The notes under the pieces are model-generated. The model saw only the letters and a list, made by a program, of their open reading frames with translations, was not told the origin of the DNA and did no database searches. Of a stretch of 39,061 nt of DNA, positions 1-8,897 are shown piece after piece. The position numbers were made by a program, and so were the translations under genes. Position 1 is the first letter of the stretch. The number at the start of each line of letters is the position of its first letter. Origin of the DNA: Bacteroidales bacterium (GTDB taxonomy: Bacteria; Bacteroidota; Bacteroidia; Bacteroidales; WCHB1-69); assembly GCA_016285085.1 (NCBI GenBank), contig JAEEQA010000013.1, forward strand, positions 1 to 39,061. Reading direction: 5' to 3'.

Positions 1-898
1 CGAACGCTTGTTTCTGGTAATCACGTGGTCCTGATTCGTATGGGAAACGAGGCTTGCCAAAATCAATAGGCGTGACTTCTTCTCCTTTGGCTTTAAGTCT
101 TTCAATCTCGACCTCGACTTTGTTTTTGGCTTTGTCCAATGCTTTAATCACAGACTTAGGTAACGTTTTATCAGCAATATCCTGCTGTATGAACCGATAT
201 TCATCTTCTAACAAATCTTTCAATTCTTTGTTTTTAAACGAATCGGTTATGTGCGTTTTCACTTTGTCAGCAGGAACAAAAACGACATTCTCATCTTTGC
301 CACTGAAAACACAATCAAACTCGCTCTTAATTTCATTGATTGTGGCCGTGGCAGTGTTGCCATCCCAATCGCAAGACACTGTAAGACTTTCAATATTGTC
401 AATTAAAGCCGAGCGGGAGAAGTTGCAAGAGCCATCGAAGCCGACTCTGTTCACTCCATCACTGAAAACGCCCGTCTTTGTGTGCGAAATACCAATTCCG
501 TTTTTGGGTGCAATTATCTTTATGCCCAGACGATTGTTTCGAATGAGCCACGCATGACAATCGAAAAAATGGGCATCACGTTCCGACAAAGTGTTTTTTA
601 GCCCCTCAATGTCATCAATGTTGAAATACGGAATGGGGATGTCAAGTTCTCCATTGGCAATGGCCGCCTTGTCCTGTTCTGTCAGAATATCGTTGACAAC
701 CAAGTTCATTCGACCTCCGTTATATAAGAAAGAAGCAAAGCCGTCAGCCAACACATTGATAGCCGATGAGGAGAAGAATCCCAACATCAAATCGAACTGC
801 GTTGAATTGCACAAGCAGTCAGAGAAGAAACCTATCGGCTCCCACTCTGTACGCGATCTGAATCGGCGATGTGCTGGAAATGAGACTTCTTTGAGCAT
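1..898 (-). CDS. PLD-nuclease / DEAD-box helicase fusion (3' end off window)
   Basis: I translated this by hand from the minus strand: ATG at 898-896, open for 299 codons to the window edge. Residues about 20-200 form a phospholipase D-like nuclease domain with H139, K141 and a Gly156-Ser157-x-Asn159 motif, i.e. one HKD half-site. Residues about 225-275 are charged and helical. The visible end, RDYQKQAF (292-299), resembles the start of an SF2 helicase ATPase domain (Q-motif-like 'xYQxxA'). Only the N-terminal part is visible; SF2 motifs I-VI should lie to the left of the window. The start is 2 nt downstream of the stop of the DndB-like gene, so it is the last visible gene of the operon. PLD-helicase fusions occur in several phage-defence systems, so a DNA-cleaving or translocating effector role is inferred, not shown. 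Confidence 0.8.
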   Translation of the reverse strand, partial: MLKEVSFPAHRRFRSRTEWEPIGFFSDCLCNSTQFDLMLGFFSSSAINVLADGFASFLYNGGRMNLVVNDILTEQDKAAIANGELDIPIPYFNIDDIEGLKNTLSERDAHFFDCHAWLIRNNRLGIKIIAPKNGIGISHTKTGVFSDGVNRVGFDGSCNFSRSALIDNIESLTVSCDWDGNTATATINEIKSEFDCVFSGKDENVVFVPADKVKTHITDSFKNKELKDLLEDEYRFIQQDIADKTLPKSVIKALDKAKNKVEVEIERLKAKGEEVTPIDFGKPRFPYESGPRDYQKQAF

Positions 899-900
899 AA

Positions 901-2154
901 TTATAATGTAATTGTATTTATTCGTTGTTCTGCTTCCTGATAATCAATATTATAAACAGTGGCATACTTGTTTATCATTTTAAGCCTGTCTTTTTCAGTC
1001 AAAAGGTTAACGTCCACCATTTTTATCAATAAATAATAAACTAACGATTGGTTTCTCATCAGCATCCTATTAGTTCGGGGATTCCAAAGAATCATATCCC
1101 ACATATCAGAATGGACATTTCGATTCAAATTAGCGTAATGACTTATAATTACATTATATGTTTCTTGAGAACATAGTTTAATATGTGCAACAGCTTCCAC
1201 AAATGGCAACAAACCTATTGGACGGAAAAACAAATTCCCCCCATCATCAACAGGACGTAATTCTACCGCAGGGTTAATAGAATCGTTATTGATGTAGTTC
1301 CTTATTTCCTCAAATGAACTTGCCATAGCACCCCAAAACTCAATTAAATATTGATTGAATTCATTTATTATTTCATCGCTTGGTCTATATTTTAGTTTGT
1401 CATTTATTTGATTTTTTGTGTAATTCTTATGGTCTTTTTGACAGATATATGTTTTATACAAAACCCGATGACATTCATATAAAGTCATCAAAGAGGTAAA
1501 AGCGGTTTTATCTGTGATAGGAATTGATTTATTATTACTTGCTTTTATTCTGTCACCAATAAATAGTGGATATGTTTCAAGTAAATTTCTTGTAACGATG
1601 GCGACAATATCATCTTCATCAAGAGCTATAATATCACCTAATCGCACTGGTTTTACATATCTGTTAAGAGTAGAGAATATTCTTCTGGATTTTTCTCTTC
1701 CTTCTGGAGTATTTTGATGTCCAATAAGCATTACACTTATTCTTTCATCTCCTATCTCTTCATTTTCAGATAAAGCAGATCTAATTCCTTCGACTCTATG
1801 CTGACCGTCAACTGGAAAAATCTTTTCTTGACCTGTTAATTCCAATAATCCGACATTGTAATATGGTTCATTGTCCACCTCAAAACGAACTTCATTCCAC
1901 ATAGGATCGCCATCATAAATAGCAAGAACAAGACTGTCGAAAAAACGGTCATCTCGGTTTAGTATATAATCCTTGATTTTGATATAATTATCTGTCAATG
2001 AACGTTGGATTTGTTCTTTTAATGAATTAGCCGTATGTAATTCACTATCTACTTTCTTCACCATTGTACTAACTTGTTTAAATGTCAATGTAGTACAATA
2101 ATAAACTGTGTTCCCGATTTTCCCTCTAATTGCTGGTATTTTTATTGCTTCCAT
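901..2154 (-). CDS. dndB: DGQHR-domain / DndB-like protein
   Basis: A 417-residue protein. The hallmark DGQHR motif is at residues 116-120, inside 'FPVDGQHRVEGI'. The N-terminus (IPAIRGKIGNTVYY) matches the opening of DndB-family proteins. DndB is known as a transcriptional repressor and modulator of phosphorothioation in Dnd systems; DGQHR proteins also occur in other DNA-modification islands, including 7-deazapurine (Dpd) systems. I chose ATG at 2154, which lies 2 nt after the stop of the GIY-YIG gene; the longer frame begins with TTG at 2160. Its place behind a PAPS-reductase gene fits a role in controlling or coupling sulfur modification. The family call is firm; the regulatory role is inferred. 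Confidence 0.88.
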   Translation of the reverse strand: MEAIKIPAIRGKIGNTVYYCTTLTFKQVSTMVKKVDSELHTANSLKEQIQRSLTDNYIKIKDYILNRDDRFFDSLVLAIYDGDPMWNEVRFEVDNEPYYNVGLLELTGQEKIFPVDGQHRVEGIRSALSENEEIGDERISVMLIGHQNTPEGREKSRRIFSTLNRYVKPVRLGDIIALDEDDIVAIVTRNLLETYPLFIGDRIKASNNKSIPITDKTAFTSLMTLYECHRVLYKTYICQKDHKNYTKNQINDKLKYRPSDEIINEFNQYLIEFWGAMASSFEEIRNYINNDSINPAVELRPVDDGGNLFFRPIGLLPFVEAVAHIKLCSQETYNVIISHYANLNRNVHSDMWDMILWNPRTNRMLMRNQSLVYYLLIKMVDVNLLTEKDRLKMINKYATVYNIDYQEAEQRINTITL

Positions 2155-2156
2155 AT

Positions 2157-2675
2157 TCAAAACGCATTTGTTGCAGGTTGTACTTCTATTTTGTTTGGTA
2201 TTGTAGGATTAAATGGTGGCCATATAGCATTAAGTAACATAGCTTCATTAGCCTTTATTCTATTATTATCAGTATCAGGAAAATATCTATAATAAACGAA
2301 GTTTTTCCAGTGACTGAACATGCCTTTTATAAAATCTCTTTCATCCTTGAAATATTCATTCGCTCTTTTTCTTATATTTTGATCTTCGGTATATTGACAA
2401 CGTCCGATATAAACAATATAGTTTTCAATAAAAGGCAAAGTCTTACCCTTAATAAAGAACATATAAACTCCACCTGTATTATTGGGGATATTCTTGATTT
2501 CATCTGAAACATCATCATTAGCATCATTTAAATACTTTATCTCTTTTGACCAATTTGTTTCGTTGGCAATAGGATTGGTTTGATCAATGGCAAATTCAGC
2601 CCATCGGTTAGGATTATGATAATAAGTGATGTCAAATAACTTATTCTCGTCGTCTATGAATGCTCGTCTATACAT
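2157..2675 (-). CDS. GIY-YIG nuclease-like protein
   Basis: A 172-residue protein if started at ATG 2675, which is 7 nt after the upstream gene's stop. A GTG at 2702 would extend it by nine residues and overlap that gene. The C-terminal half carries the GIY-YIG signature: GVY at 69-71, YIVYIG at 86-91, arginines R102/R104, a glutamate in 'KANEAMLL' (E144) and an asparagine in 'PPFNP' (N156). These match the tyrosine, arginine, metal-binding glutamate and asparagine positions of the family. The N-terminal ~60 residues are not recognised. GIY-YIG enzymes cut DNA in repair, homing and restriction. In this operon a nuclease acting on phage or unmodified DNA is likely, but the target is unknown. 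Confidence 0.82.
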   Translation of the reverse strand: MYRRAFIDDENKLFDITYYHNPNRWAEFAIDQTNPIANETNWSKEIKYLNDANDDVSDEIKNIPNNTGGVYMFFIKGKTLPFIENYIVYIGRCQYTEDQNIRKRANEYFKDERDFIKGMFSHWKNFVYYRYFPDTDNNRIKANEAMLLNAIWPPFNPTIPNKIEVQPATNAF

Positions 2676-2682
2676 GTTTAGA

Positions 2683-3783
2683 TCAAATAAAACAATTAGC
2701 ACACATTACTTCATCGCCAAGAATATCCACAAGCGTTGTTCCTTTGCTTTGTTTGCGGTTTTCTTCCTGGCGTTTTATTATATCGAGTTTAATCTGTCGC
2801 ACACGCTCTGGCTTGCATAGTTCAGCAAGGCTTTCGTTCTGATTCCATGTGTATCCGTCTTTCTCAAACTCCATCGCTTTGGCATAAAGATCTGGATGTT
2901 GTTCGTACAGCCAAATCCACTCGATTTTTTGCTGAAAAAAACAAAAATAACAACCTGAGCGACTACGACTATACGTGCCTCTCTTGCCATCCACTTCAAA
3001 GGGAATCTCTTCATAATACGCTGGAACACCCACGCCACTTTCTCGCAATAAACGGAAGATGTCATCCTTCACAAGGACATCCGTGTTATCTATCAATGGA
3101 AAATCTTTCAATTTGCCCACAGGGTAGTCTGTGGTTTTTAAATATGCGAATACGACTTCATTGAATAACCTTATGTCAAAGTCCAGCAGTGCATTCAACT
3201 TCTTTGAATAATAAAAATGCTTTGAAATCGGTGTCGTAGCCGTATCCATGATTTCGTCCTTCAAATAATTATCAGGGCACAACAAATCGTACAATGATAC
3301 AAACTGTTCTAAATTATCATTGTGCAACACTTTGTTAATGACATCTATACTCCAGATATTTTTTCTAAAGGGGAAAATTGCTTGGATATTGGGTTTTGAA
3401 GAGATGTAACCATCTCTATCTTCATCGCCACGAATGCCTACATACGAAATCGCAAAATCATCACCAACATATTTTTCAAATTCAGCCAACTTCATCTTTT
3501 GAGTACACCATCGTGCTTGTGGTGACGGAAGGAAACCACCCATAGCCTTTAAGAAATGGTGAAAAGGAGTGGGTTCTGCAGTGCCTTCAGCTGCTCTTAA
3601 TCTTACAATTTTGCCCAAAAAGGTTTCCAATCGACTGATAAGAGCTTCCGTTTCTTCAAGTTCACATCCAGTATCTGAATTATAGTATTCTATCTTCAGT
3701 GTTGGATACTTTTGTTTCAGATAAATGGAAAGTGCCGCACTGTCTTTTCCACCTGATATTCCCAATATATGCCTAACTTTCAT
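2683..3783 (-). CDS. sspD: PAPS-reductase-fold sulfurtransferase, SspD/DndC-like
   Basis: A 366-residue protein. The ATP-pyrophosphatase (PP-loop) motif SGGKDS is at 10-15. 'RWCTQKMK' at 91-98 matches the PAPS-reductase/DndC signature and gives C93. 'SGCYFCFFQQKIEW' supplies C278 and C281, candidate Fe-S ligands. The protein ends in an unusual CxxC tail, C361-AN-C364-FI. DndC and SspD are thought to activate DNA and pass sulfur to the backbone, replacing a non-bridging phosphate oxygen. The ATG at 3783 overlaps the TGA of the upstream TOPRIM gene by 4 nt (ATGA), so the two are probably translationally coupled. Assignment to SspD rather than DndC rests on the DUF4007 gene in the same operon and the lack of DndD/DndE in the window. 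Confidence 0.9.
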   Translation of the reverse strand: MKVRHILGISGGKDSAALSIYLKQKYPTLKIEYYNSDTGCELEETEALISRLETFLGKIVRLRAAEGTAEPTPFHHFLKAMGGFLPSPQARWCTQKMKLAEFEKYVGDDFAISYVGIRGDEDRDGYISSKPNIQAIFPFRKNIWSIDVINKVLHNDNLEQFVSLYDLLCPDNYLKDEIMDTATTPISKHFYYSKKLNALLDFDIRLFNEVVFAYLKTTDYPVGKLKDFPLIDNTDVLVKDDIFRLLRESGVGVPAYYEEIPFEVDGKRGTYSRSRSGCYFCFFQQKIEWIWLYEQHPDLYAKAMEFEKDGYTWNQNESLAELCKPERVRQIKLDIIKRQEENRKQSKGTTLVDILGDEVMCANCFI

Positions 3784-4475
3784 AGTTCTGATTCTTCTAA
3801 TCCATCGCTGATTGCATCCATTTGTTCCACAAATTTCCGGAAACCATAGTTGTATTGGGATATACGAGGAATATCTTTTCGTTTTATCTTCTTCAAGATT
3901 TCATGGTACACTTTGACAACCTCGGGATTATTCTTTTTGTCTTTAGGAATACCAATACCATCCTTTTGTAGTTTTTGATTCAGAATATAAATACAGTTGG
4001 TGGTTGCACAACGTTTCTTTGCATCATTCTCGTAATAGAGAGGAAGTAACCAGCACTCGGTCTCATCAAAACAAATCGCAAACAGTATCTTGTCGGAATA
4101 TTTATTCCAAACATCTTCGCTGATGTCTCGTTTCAGACGATCACAAACCCTATCATATAGAACAGCATCAGCAACTTTCTGATGATTCTCGTCATAAATA
4201 TCCACATCGTAATTGGGTTGGATGCATGCATCCGTGTCAATTTGAATAACAATGAAATCGTTCATGGCCATATTGTCCATGATAATGTTATCATTGCAAT
4301 GATTGAGAACCTGTGACCATCCACCACCATCATCCTGTTTCTCTATGCCATGAGACATTCTTGTCGGTGGTTGAATGCGATTTACTACTACATCGTCTCC
4401 CCAATAACGGTTAATGACATGAGTAAGTATCTTTAGCTCAGACGCACCTTCACAAATCAAACCAATTGTAACCAT
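3780..4475 (-). CDS. TOPRIM-like protein (RloB/DUF4276/AriB type)
   Basis: A 231-residue protein. The beginning, 'IGLICEGASELKIL', has a TOPRIM-like glutamate (E9) after a first beta-strand. 'FIVIQIDTDA' provides the DxD pair D80/D82. 'DETECWLLPLYY' (138-148) resembles the acidic/aromatic segment of RloB- and DUF4276-like TOPRIM proteins. TOPRIM domains bind metal and cut DNA or RNA; partnered with an ABC-like ATPase they form OLD, Gabija or PARIS-type effectors. Here the partner ATPase gene lies 10 nt upstream and the sulfurtransferase gene overlaps downstream. The exact family cannot be settled by eye, but the ATPase-TOPRIM pairing is clear. The effector role is inferred. Confidence 0.7.
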   Translation of the reverse strand: MVTIGLICEGASELKILTHVINRYWGDDVVVNRIQPPTRMSHGIEKQDDGGGWSQVLNHCNDNIIMDNMAMNDFIVIQIDTDACIQPNYDVDIYDENHQKVADAVLYDRVCDRLKRDISEDVWNKYSDKILFAICFDETECWLLPLYYENDAKKRCATTNCIYILNQKLQKDGIGIPKDKKNNPEVVKVYHEILKKIKRKDIPRISQYNYGFRKFVEQMDAISDGLEESEL

Positions 4476-4485
4476 ACGCTTGTTT

Positions 4486-5658
4486 TTAAAAGTTATCCGG
4501 CAATCCTCCGATAAAACCTTTTTGCCATGCTTCAGATAGAGGCATCGTCATATCATTTTTCAGAATCACCCTGTTGGTTTTGGTATATCCGTCAATGTTA
4601 CGGCGAACAACGTGCAACCGGACATCATCCTCAAAGAGATTCATTCCGTCAAGCACAGCTGCATTATGGGTAGTAGCGATAATCTGTTTATCATGTTTGC
4701 GTGCCAAATCTATCAAACGGCGTGTTACTTCACGGCATAGTTTTGGATTGAAAGCAGTGTCAATATTCTCAATGGCAAAGAAACTTGGCGTCTCGTCGGA
4801 AATAATCAGCGTAAGATAAAAGAGTAGATATAAGAAGCCCTCATTTGTGCTGCGCTGGTCGAAGGTGTTGATGGTTTCTGCCAAGTAACTATCCTTCAGT
4901 TTCAGATTAAATTCCATGGACAACTGGCCAGATGGAATCTGCATACCATCGAACCAGTCAAGAACAGTCAGGTTTTCATTGATTTCATTGAAGATTCCCA
5001 CACCTTCCGGCTTTTGAGACAAGTCTTTCAGATAAGCGAAGAGACCTTCGCCATGACGGCCCATGGGGTAAATTCGATTGGAATCATCACCCTTACGGAG
5101 AGCACTTTCTTCAAGAGAATAAATCAAGAAACTATTTAGTTCCACATTGGGCGGCATTAATACAATTCCCTTGTTTGTTTGTTGCAACCTAACATTTACA
5201 GCGACATCCGCCCCCTTTTGTTGTTCCATTTTCTCCACTGCTTTCAACAGTTCCGATAAATAAGGTTTATCTTTAGGAATATTATTCCTAACATAAGTAA
5301 TGAACTGTGAAAAACCAATAGAATCATCTTCCCAACGAGGCGGTTTAGAATCACTATTGTAATAAATATTGAATTTAGAAGTATTATCTTTTTCACCTAA
5401 AACGGATATGTTTATTTTTCCCGCCTTAATACTATCAAAAGCTGGCAGCATAAACCGAGGTTCAACCACACGAATTCCACGGTTTGCAAAATATTCATAG
5501 TCAAGTTTATTAGAACTGGCAGCAGCCCCTATGGCAATTCCTTCAAGAATGTTCGATTTACCACAGCCATTTGCCCCTATCAGAAGATTGAATCTTCCAA
5601 GTGGCAATTTTACATCCACCACCGATTTATAATTCCTTATATTTATACTAGTTATCAT
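4486..5658 (-). CDS. AAA/ABC-like ATPase (OLD/RecF/AriA type)
   Basis: A 390-residue protein. The N-terminus 'ITSINIRNYKSVVDVKL' is typical of RecF/OLD-like ATPases. Walker A is GANGCGKSN (28-36). A Walker B-like acidic segment 'FFAIENID' lies near residues 293-301 and an H-loop 'ATTHNAAVLDG' near 330-340. There is no long SMC-type coiled coil or C-terminal TOPRIM; the TOPRIM is supplied by the next gene, 10 nt downstream, as a separate chain. It starts 8 nt after the stop of the large ATPase gene. In PARIS and Rlo-type systems such ATPases sense a phage trigger and hold or release the TOPRIM nuclease; that is a working analogy, not a demonstrated function. Confidence 0.85.
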   Translation of the reverse strand: MITSINIRNYKSVVDVKLPLGRFNLLIGANGCGKSNILEGIAIGAAASSNKLDYEYFANRGIRVVEPRFMLPAFDSIKAGKINISVLGEKDNTSKFNIYYNSDSKPPRWEDDSIGFSQFITYVRNNIPKDKPYLSELLKAVEKMEQQKGADVAVNVRLQQTNKGIVLMPPNVELNSFLIYSLEESALRKGDDSNRIYPMGRHGEGLFAYLKDLSQKPEGVGIFNEINENLTVLDWFDGMQIPSGQLSMEFNLKLKDSYLAETINTFDQRSTNEGFLYLLFYLTLIISDETPSFFAIENIDTAFNPKLCREVTRRLIDLARKHDKQIIATTHNAAVLDGMNLFEDDVRLHVVRRNIDGYTKTNRVILKNDMTMPLSEAWQKGFIGGLPDNF

Positions 5659-5666
5659 AAAAATGA

Positions 5667-8600
5667 TTATTGTTTTATTGTTTTCTTATTCAAGATTGCT
5701 AAAAGTGTACAGATATCCACATTGTTGTCACCAGATAGTATCTTATTGATTTTTACCTCTAATTTATATGCCTTATCTTTGTCCTTTTCAGACAAAACAT
5801 AGGTCTGTGTTCTAATATTGGAGCCTGTGTTTGTCACCATATCGAATGAATATGCCAGATCATTGTCCGCAACGGCCTTCTTTGAAATGTCGGCATACTT
5901 TTCACACTCACGGAAAAGATATATCAAATCATCCGCCAGCTTGTCCTCCTCCTCGTCGCGCAACGATTCCAATCTGTGCTCTAATACAGGATAACATATT
6001 GACTGATACCATTGTGTGCGGTTATCATACTCTGCTGTTGCATGATGATAGAACTCTTTTTGCTTGGCTGTCAGCAGATGAGTTTTTACATTTGCCAATC
6101 TCTGCCGGATTTCCTCTATATACTTGCTATAATCAGTCGATTCAAGTCCCAAACCGTCAACAAGACGGATTTCAAGTCTGTCAATGAGTTGTGTATAGCA
6201 GGAACGCAACTCGCGAATGGCTTGTTGGATAACATTCCCGTATTCCTCAACATCAGCATTCTGTTTGAGTTTCTTTGTAAATCCCAAGACTTCCGGCAAG
6301 TCCTCAAAAAACGTTTTTTCAGGGTCTTTCGCACTTGCAAGCACATCACGGAATCGCATGGTGGATTTATGCGTGAATTTCCGGGTATGTTTGGTGTAGT
6401 CATTCAACCTTTTATAGAAGAAAAGAAATGGCTTGATGGTCTCAATAAAATTTTGCGTTGTAATACTGAACTCGTCATCCAAATTGACAAAACGACGGTA
6501 TTGGTTGAAAAAGTCAAGCTTCACGCCATCCACTTCAAAAGCCTTTATGGCATAATCGGATGGATGCTTTTGCAGCAAATCGAAAAACAGCATATCAACA
6601 TTTGGAATGTATGCCCCTCTATTCACATCGTATAAAGCGAAATCCTGTCTCTTAATGAAGAGAAAAGTGGGGATCCAAAAGTCAAGAAATCCTTGTTTAA
6701 GCTTAAATGGCTGATTAGAAAGAATTTTTATCAAATCGGATATTTTACGTTGCCTGCCAATTGTACTTTGCAAAAACCGCACGCTTTCGTTCCACAAAGT
6801 CATAATTCCATCATTGCTTGGAACATCTGCAAAACCACTGCCACTGTGCAAGCCCGTATTTTTAAGCAATGAATAATAGATGGTTTTTTCAGGAGGAAAC
6901 TTGTCTCTGTCAAACCCTAAATCATCATCATTGTAATGTTCAATGAGAGCAGTCAGATAATTCTTTCGAGCCAATGCGATAGCACTGCTCAACTTATGCC
7001 TGTTGAACAATTCATTGTGCATGACAGGCGCCTCAGAATACACATCATCACAAACAGATGAAAGCAGTTTGTTGAAATCCTTGTGGGAGGATACCGTCTG
7101 TTTTTCTCCCTTGAAAAACCATGTCACACGGCTCTTATAGGCAAAGAGATTGTCGCTGATTGACTTGTCTAGCAAAGTCTCCTCATACTCCTTCAATTTC
7201 TGTATTTCACTATATGCCACCCTATCTGCCTCTTTGTCAATCAACACTTTTGTTAGAATGTATTCGTATTTTTTTACGTTATACAAGTGGTCAACGATTT
7301 CACCTGTATTGTTGAAATAGGCATAAATTACCGCATGTTCTGTATTTGAACTGGTCTCTTTTATTACATCAAGGGCATTCTTATCAGAGGAGAAAATCAA
7401 TTCAATATATCCATCGATATCGCCTTTAGGAATCATGTCAACTGCATCTTCTCGAACCTCATATTCGAAATAGCGAGGCGTGCCTTTGTGATAATAATGA
7501 GCCTTTACTGGTGAAATACGGCTGCTAATAAACTGACGCAAATCATCAATGAAAGATACGGGGCGAGCTACAATAGCTCCTGCCTTTTGAATCTCCAGCT
7601 CCAAATCGATGTCCGTACCTTCAAAAAGCAAAAGACGTTGCTTGTATTTAGCATAACGTATAATTTTGAATCTCAGCAACTTGTCAATAATAGATTCCGC
7701 ATCAGGAATATTCATGGCCAATTGCGCATATTCAGACATCTGGTTAGGATTCATTGCAAAACTTGCTATACCAAACAAATTCAGCAAACCAATCGATTTG
7801 ACAATCTGGATGGCATCCAACATCTGTTCAGAATCATCCCATTTCATACCCTCAACCCGTTGAATGGACACTTGCATTGAACTCCAGTTCATGGAATCCA
7901 TGTTTGCATCCTTCAAATACGAGTAAAAGTTGAAGACGATGTAGTCATAGACTTTAGCCAAGTTGTATGTCAGATTTGTATTGGCCTGAAATTCCGCAAG
8001 TGAATTGGAACCACGAGCTGCGAGGAACGAAAAAAGAGACCGCTCGTTTTGGCCATACCGCTGTATGGCTGATGTGACAGCAAAAGCGGAAAAAGCATCA
8101 AGAGGATATAATTGACGGGCTGTATCAACAGAAAAAGAATTCGAAACAAATTTTGTCTCTAATGCAAGCTCATACAGTTTTTCTGTATTACTGCCATCCT
8201 TTTGTGACAAATCATTCAGATATTGTTTGGCGGCCAAAAATAGAAGCTGTTCAACAGGTTCCACAAACGTGATTTCCTTGAACCTCCCCTTTACTTTTGT
8301 CCATTCATTCTTCTGCGTTTCGGTCAATTTATTGGCGTATGCACCAAAATTTTGGTGTAATGTTGTCAATAACAATATGTCTCTTGAAGGCATATTGACA
8401 AATTCCGCAAATTTTTGAAGGAAATACAACTCCTGCTCTGGATTGTTGTTGGCTGCATGTTCAAGCACTTTCCCGAATTCGTCAATCACAATAAGCAAAA
8501 ACTTGTTCTGTGCTTTTAACTGGTTATAATACTTCTTCAGTTCATCAAGAATGCTCAATGAGTGCCCATCAACATTCAATTTCTTTCCTAGCAAAACAGG

Positions 8601-8897
8601 CAATTCTGTATAATCCCCGACAATGTTCAGAATTTCAAAATCTTTGGCATCCGAAAGATTTTTAGGATTTAACAGCTTTTTTTCTTTATAAGCGTGATTT
8701 AAGTCAGCCTCAAGAGCCAAAAGGAAAGAAGACTTACCTGTGCCGTATGTTCCAATGATGGTAAACGAATGTATGCCAGATTTAAAATCATTGACAATAC
8801 TTTGTGCAGCCCTTCTTCCATTAGGGGTAACAATGTATTGGGCATCTGAAGGGAAGCCGTTTTCTATGTTCGCCGATAAATTGAACCCTTTATTCAT
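5667..8897 (-). CDS. Large P-loop ATPase, SspC position
   Basis: A 1076-residue protein. Walker A is GTYGTGKSS (49-57) and Walker B is LLIVIDE (134-140). The N-terminal ~350 residues look like a STAND/ORC-type AAA domain; the rest is helical with many charged stretches and no motif I recognise. The ATG at 8897 overlaps the DUF4007 stop by 8 nt, which suggests coupled translation. In Ssp systems the gene between sspB and sspD is sspC, an ATPase needed for single-strand phosphorothioation, and this gene occupies that position upstream of the inserted ATPase/TOPRIM pair. I cannot confirm from sequence alone that it is a true SspC, and BREX-like ATPases are an alternative comparison. Confidence 0.8.
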   Translation of the reverse strand: MNKGFNLSANIENGFPSDAQYIVTPNGRRAAQSIVNDFKSGIHSFTIIGTYGTGKSSFLLALEADLNHAYKEKKLLNPKNLSDAKDFEILNIVGDYTELPVLLGKKLNVDGHSLSILDELKKYYNQLKAQNKFLLIVIDEFGKVLEHAANNNPEQELYFLQKFAEFVNMPSRDILLLTTLHQNFGAYANKLTETQKNEWTKVKGRFKEITFVEPVEQLLFLAAKQYLNDLSQKDGSNTEKLYELALETKFVSNSFSVDTARQLYPLDAFSAFAVTSAIQRYGQNERSLFSFLAARGSNSLAEFQANTNLTYNLAKVYDYIVFNFYSYLKDANMDSMNWSSMQVSIQRVEGMKWDDSEQMLDAIQIVKSIGLLNLFGIASFAMNPNQMSEYAQLAMNIPDAESIIDKLLRFKIIRYAKYKQRLLLFEGTDIDLELEIQKAGAIVARPVSFIDDLRQFISSRISPVKAHYYHKGTPRYFEYEVREDAVDMIPKGDIDGYIELIFSSDKNALDVIKETSSNTEHAVIYAYFNNTGEIVDHLYNVKKYEYILTKVLIDKEADRVAYSEIQKLKEYEETLLDKSISDNLFAYKSRVTWFFKGEKQTVSSHKDFNKLLSSVCDDVYSEAPVMHNELFNRHKLSSAIALARKNYLTALIEHYNDDDLGFDRDKFPPEKTIYYSLLKNTGLHSGSGFADVPSNDGIMTLWNESVRFLQSTIGRQRKISDLIKILSNQPFKLKQGFLDFWIPTFLFIKRQDFALYDVNRGAYIPNVDMLFFDLLQKHPSDYAIKAFEVDGVKLDFFNQYRRFVNLDDEFSITTQNFIETIKPFLFFYKRLNDYTKHTRKFTHKSTMRFRDVLASAKDPEKTFFEDLPEVLGFTKKLKQNADVEEYGNVIQQAIRELRSCYTQLIDRLEIRLVDGLGLESTDYSKYIEEIRQRLANVKTHLLTAKQKEFYHHATAEYDNRTQWYQSICYPVLEHRLESLRDEEEDKLADDLIYLFRECEKYADISKKAVADNDLAYSFDMVTNTGSNIRTQTYVLSEKDKDKAYKLEVKINKILSGDNNVDICTLLAILNKKTIKQ

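Noticed and set aside
54..911. Two plus-strand open frames at the left edge
   Set aside because: The minus strand encodes a continuous PLD-helicase N-terminus with conserved motifs across the same stretch.
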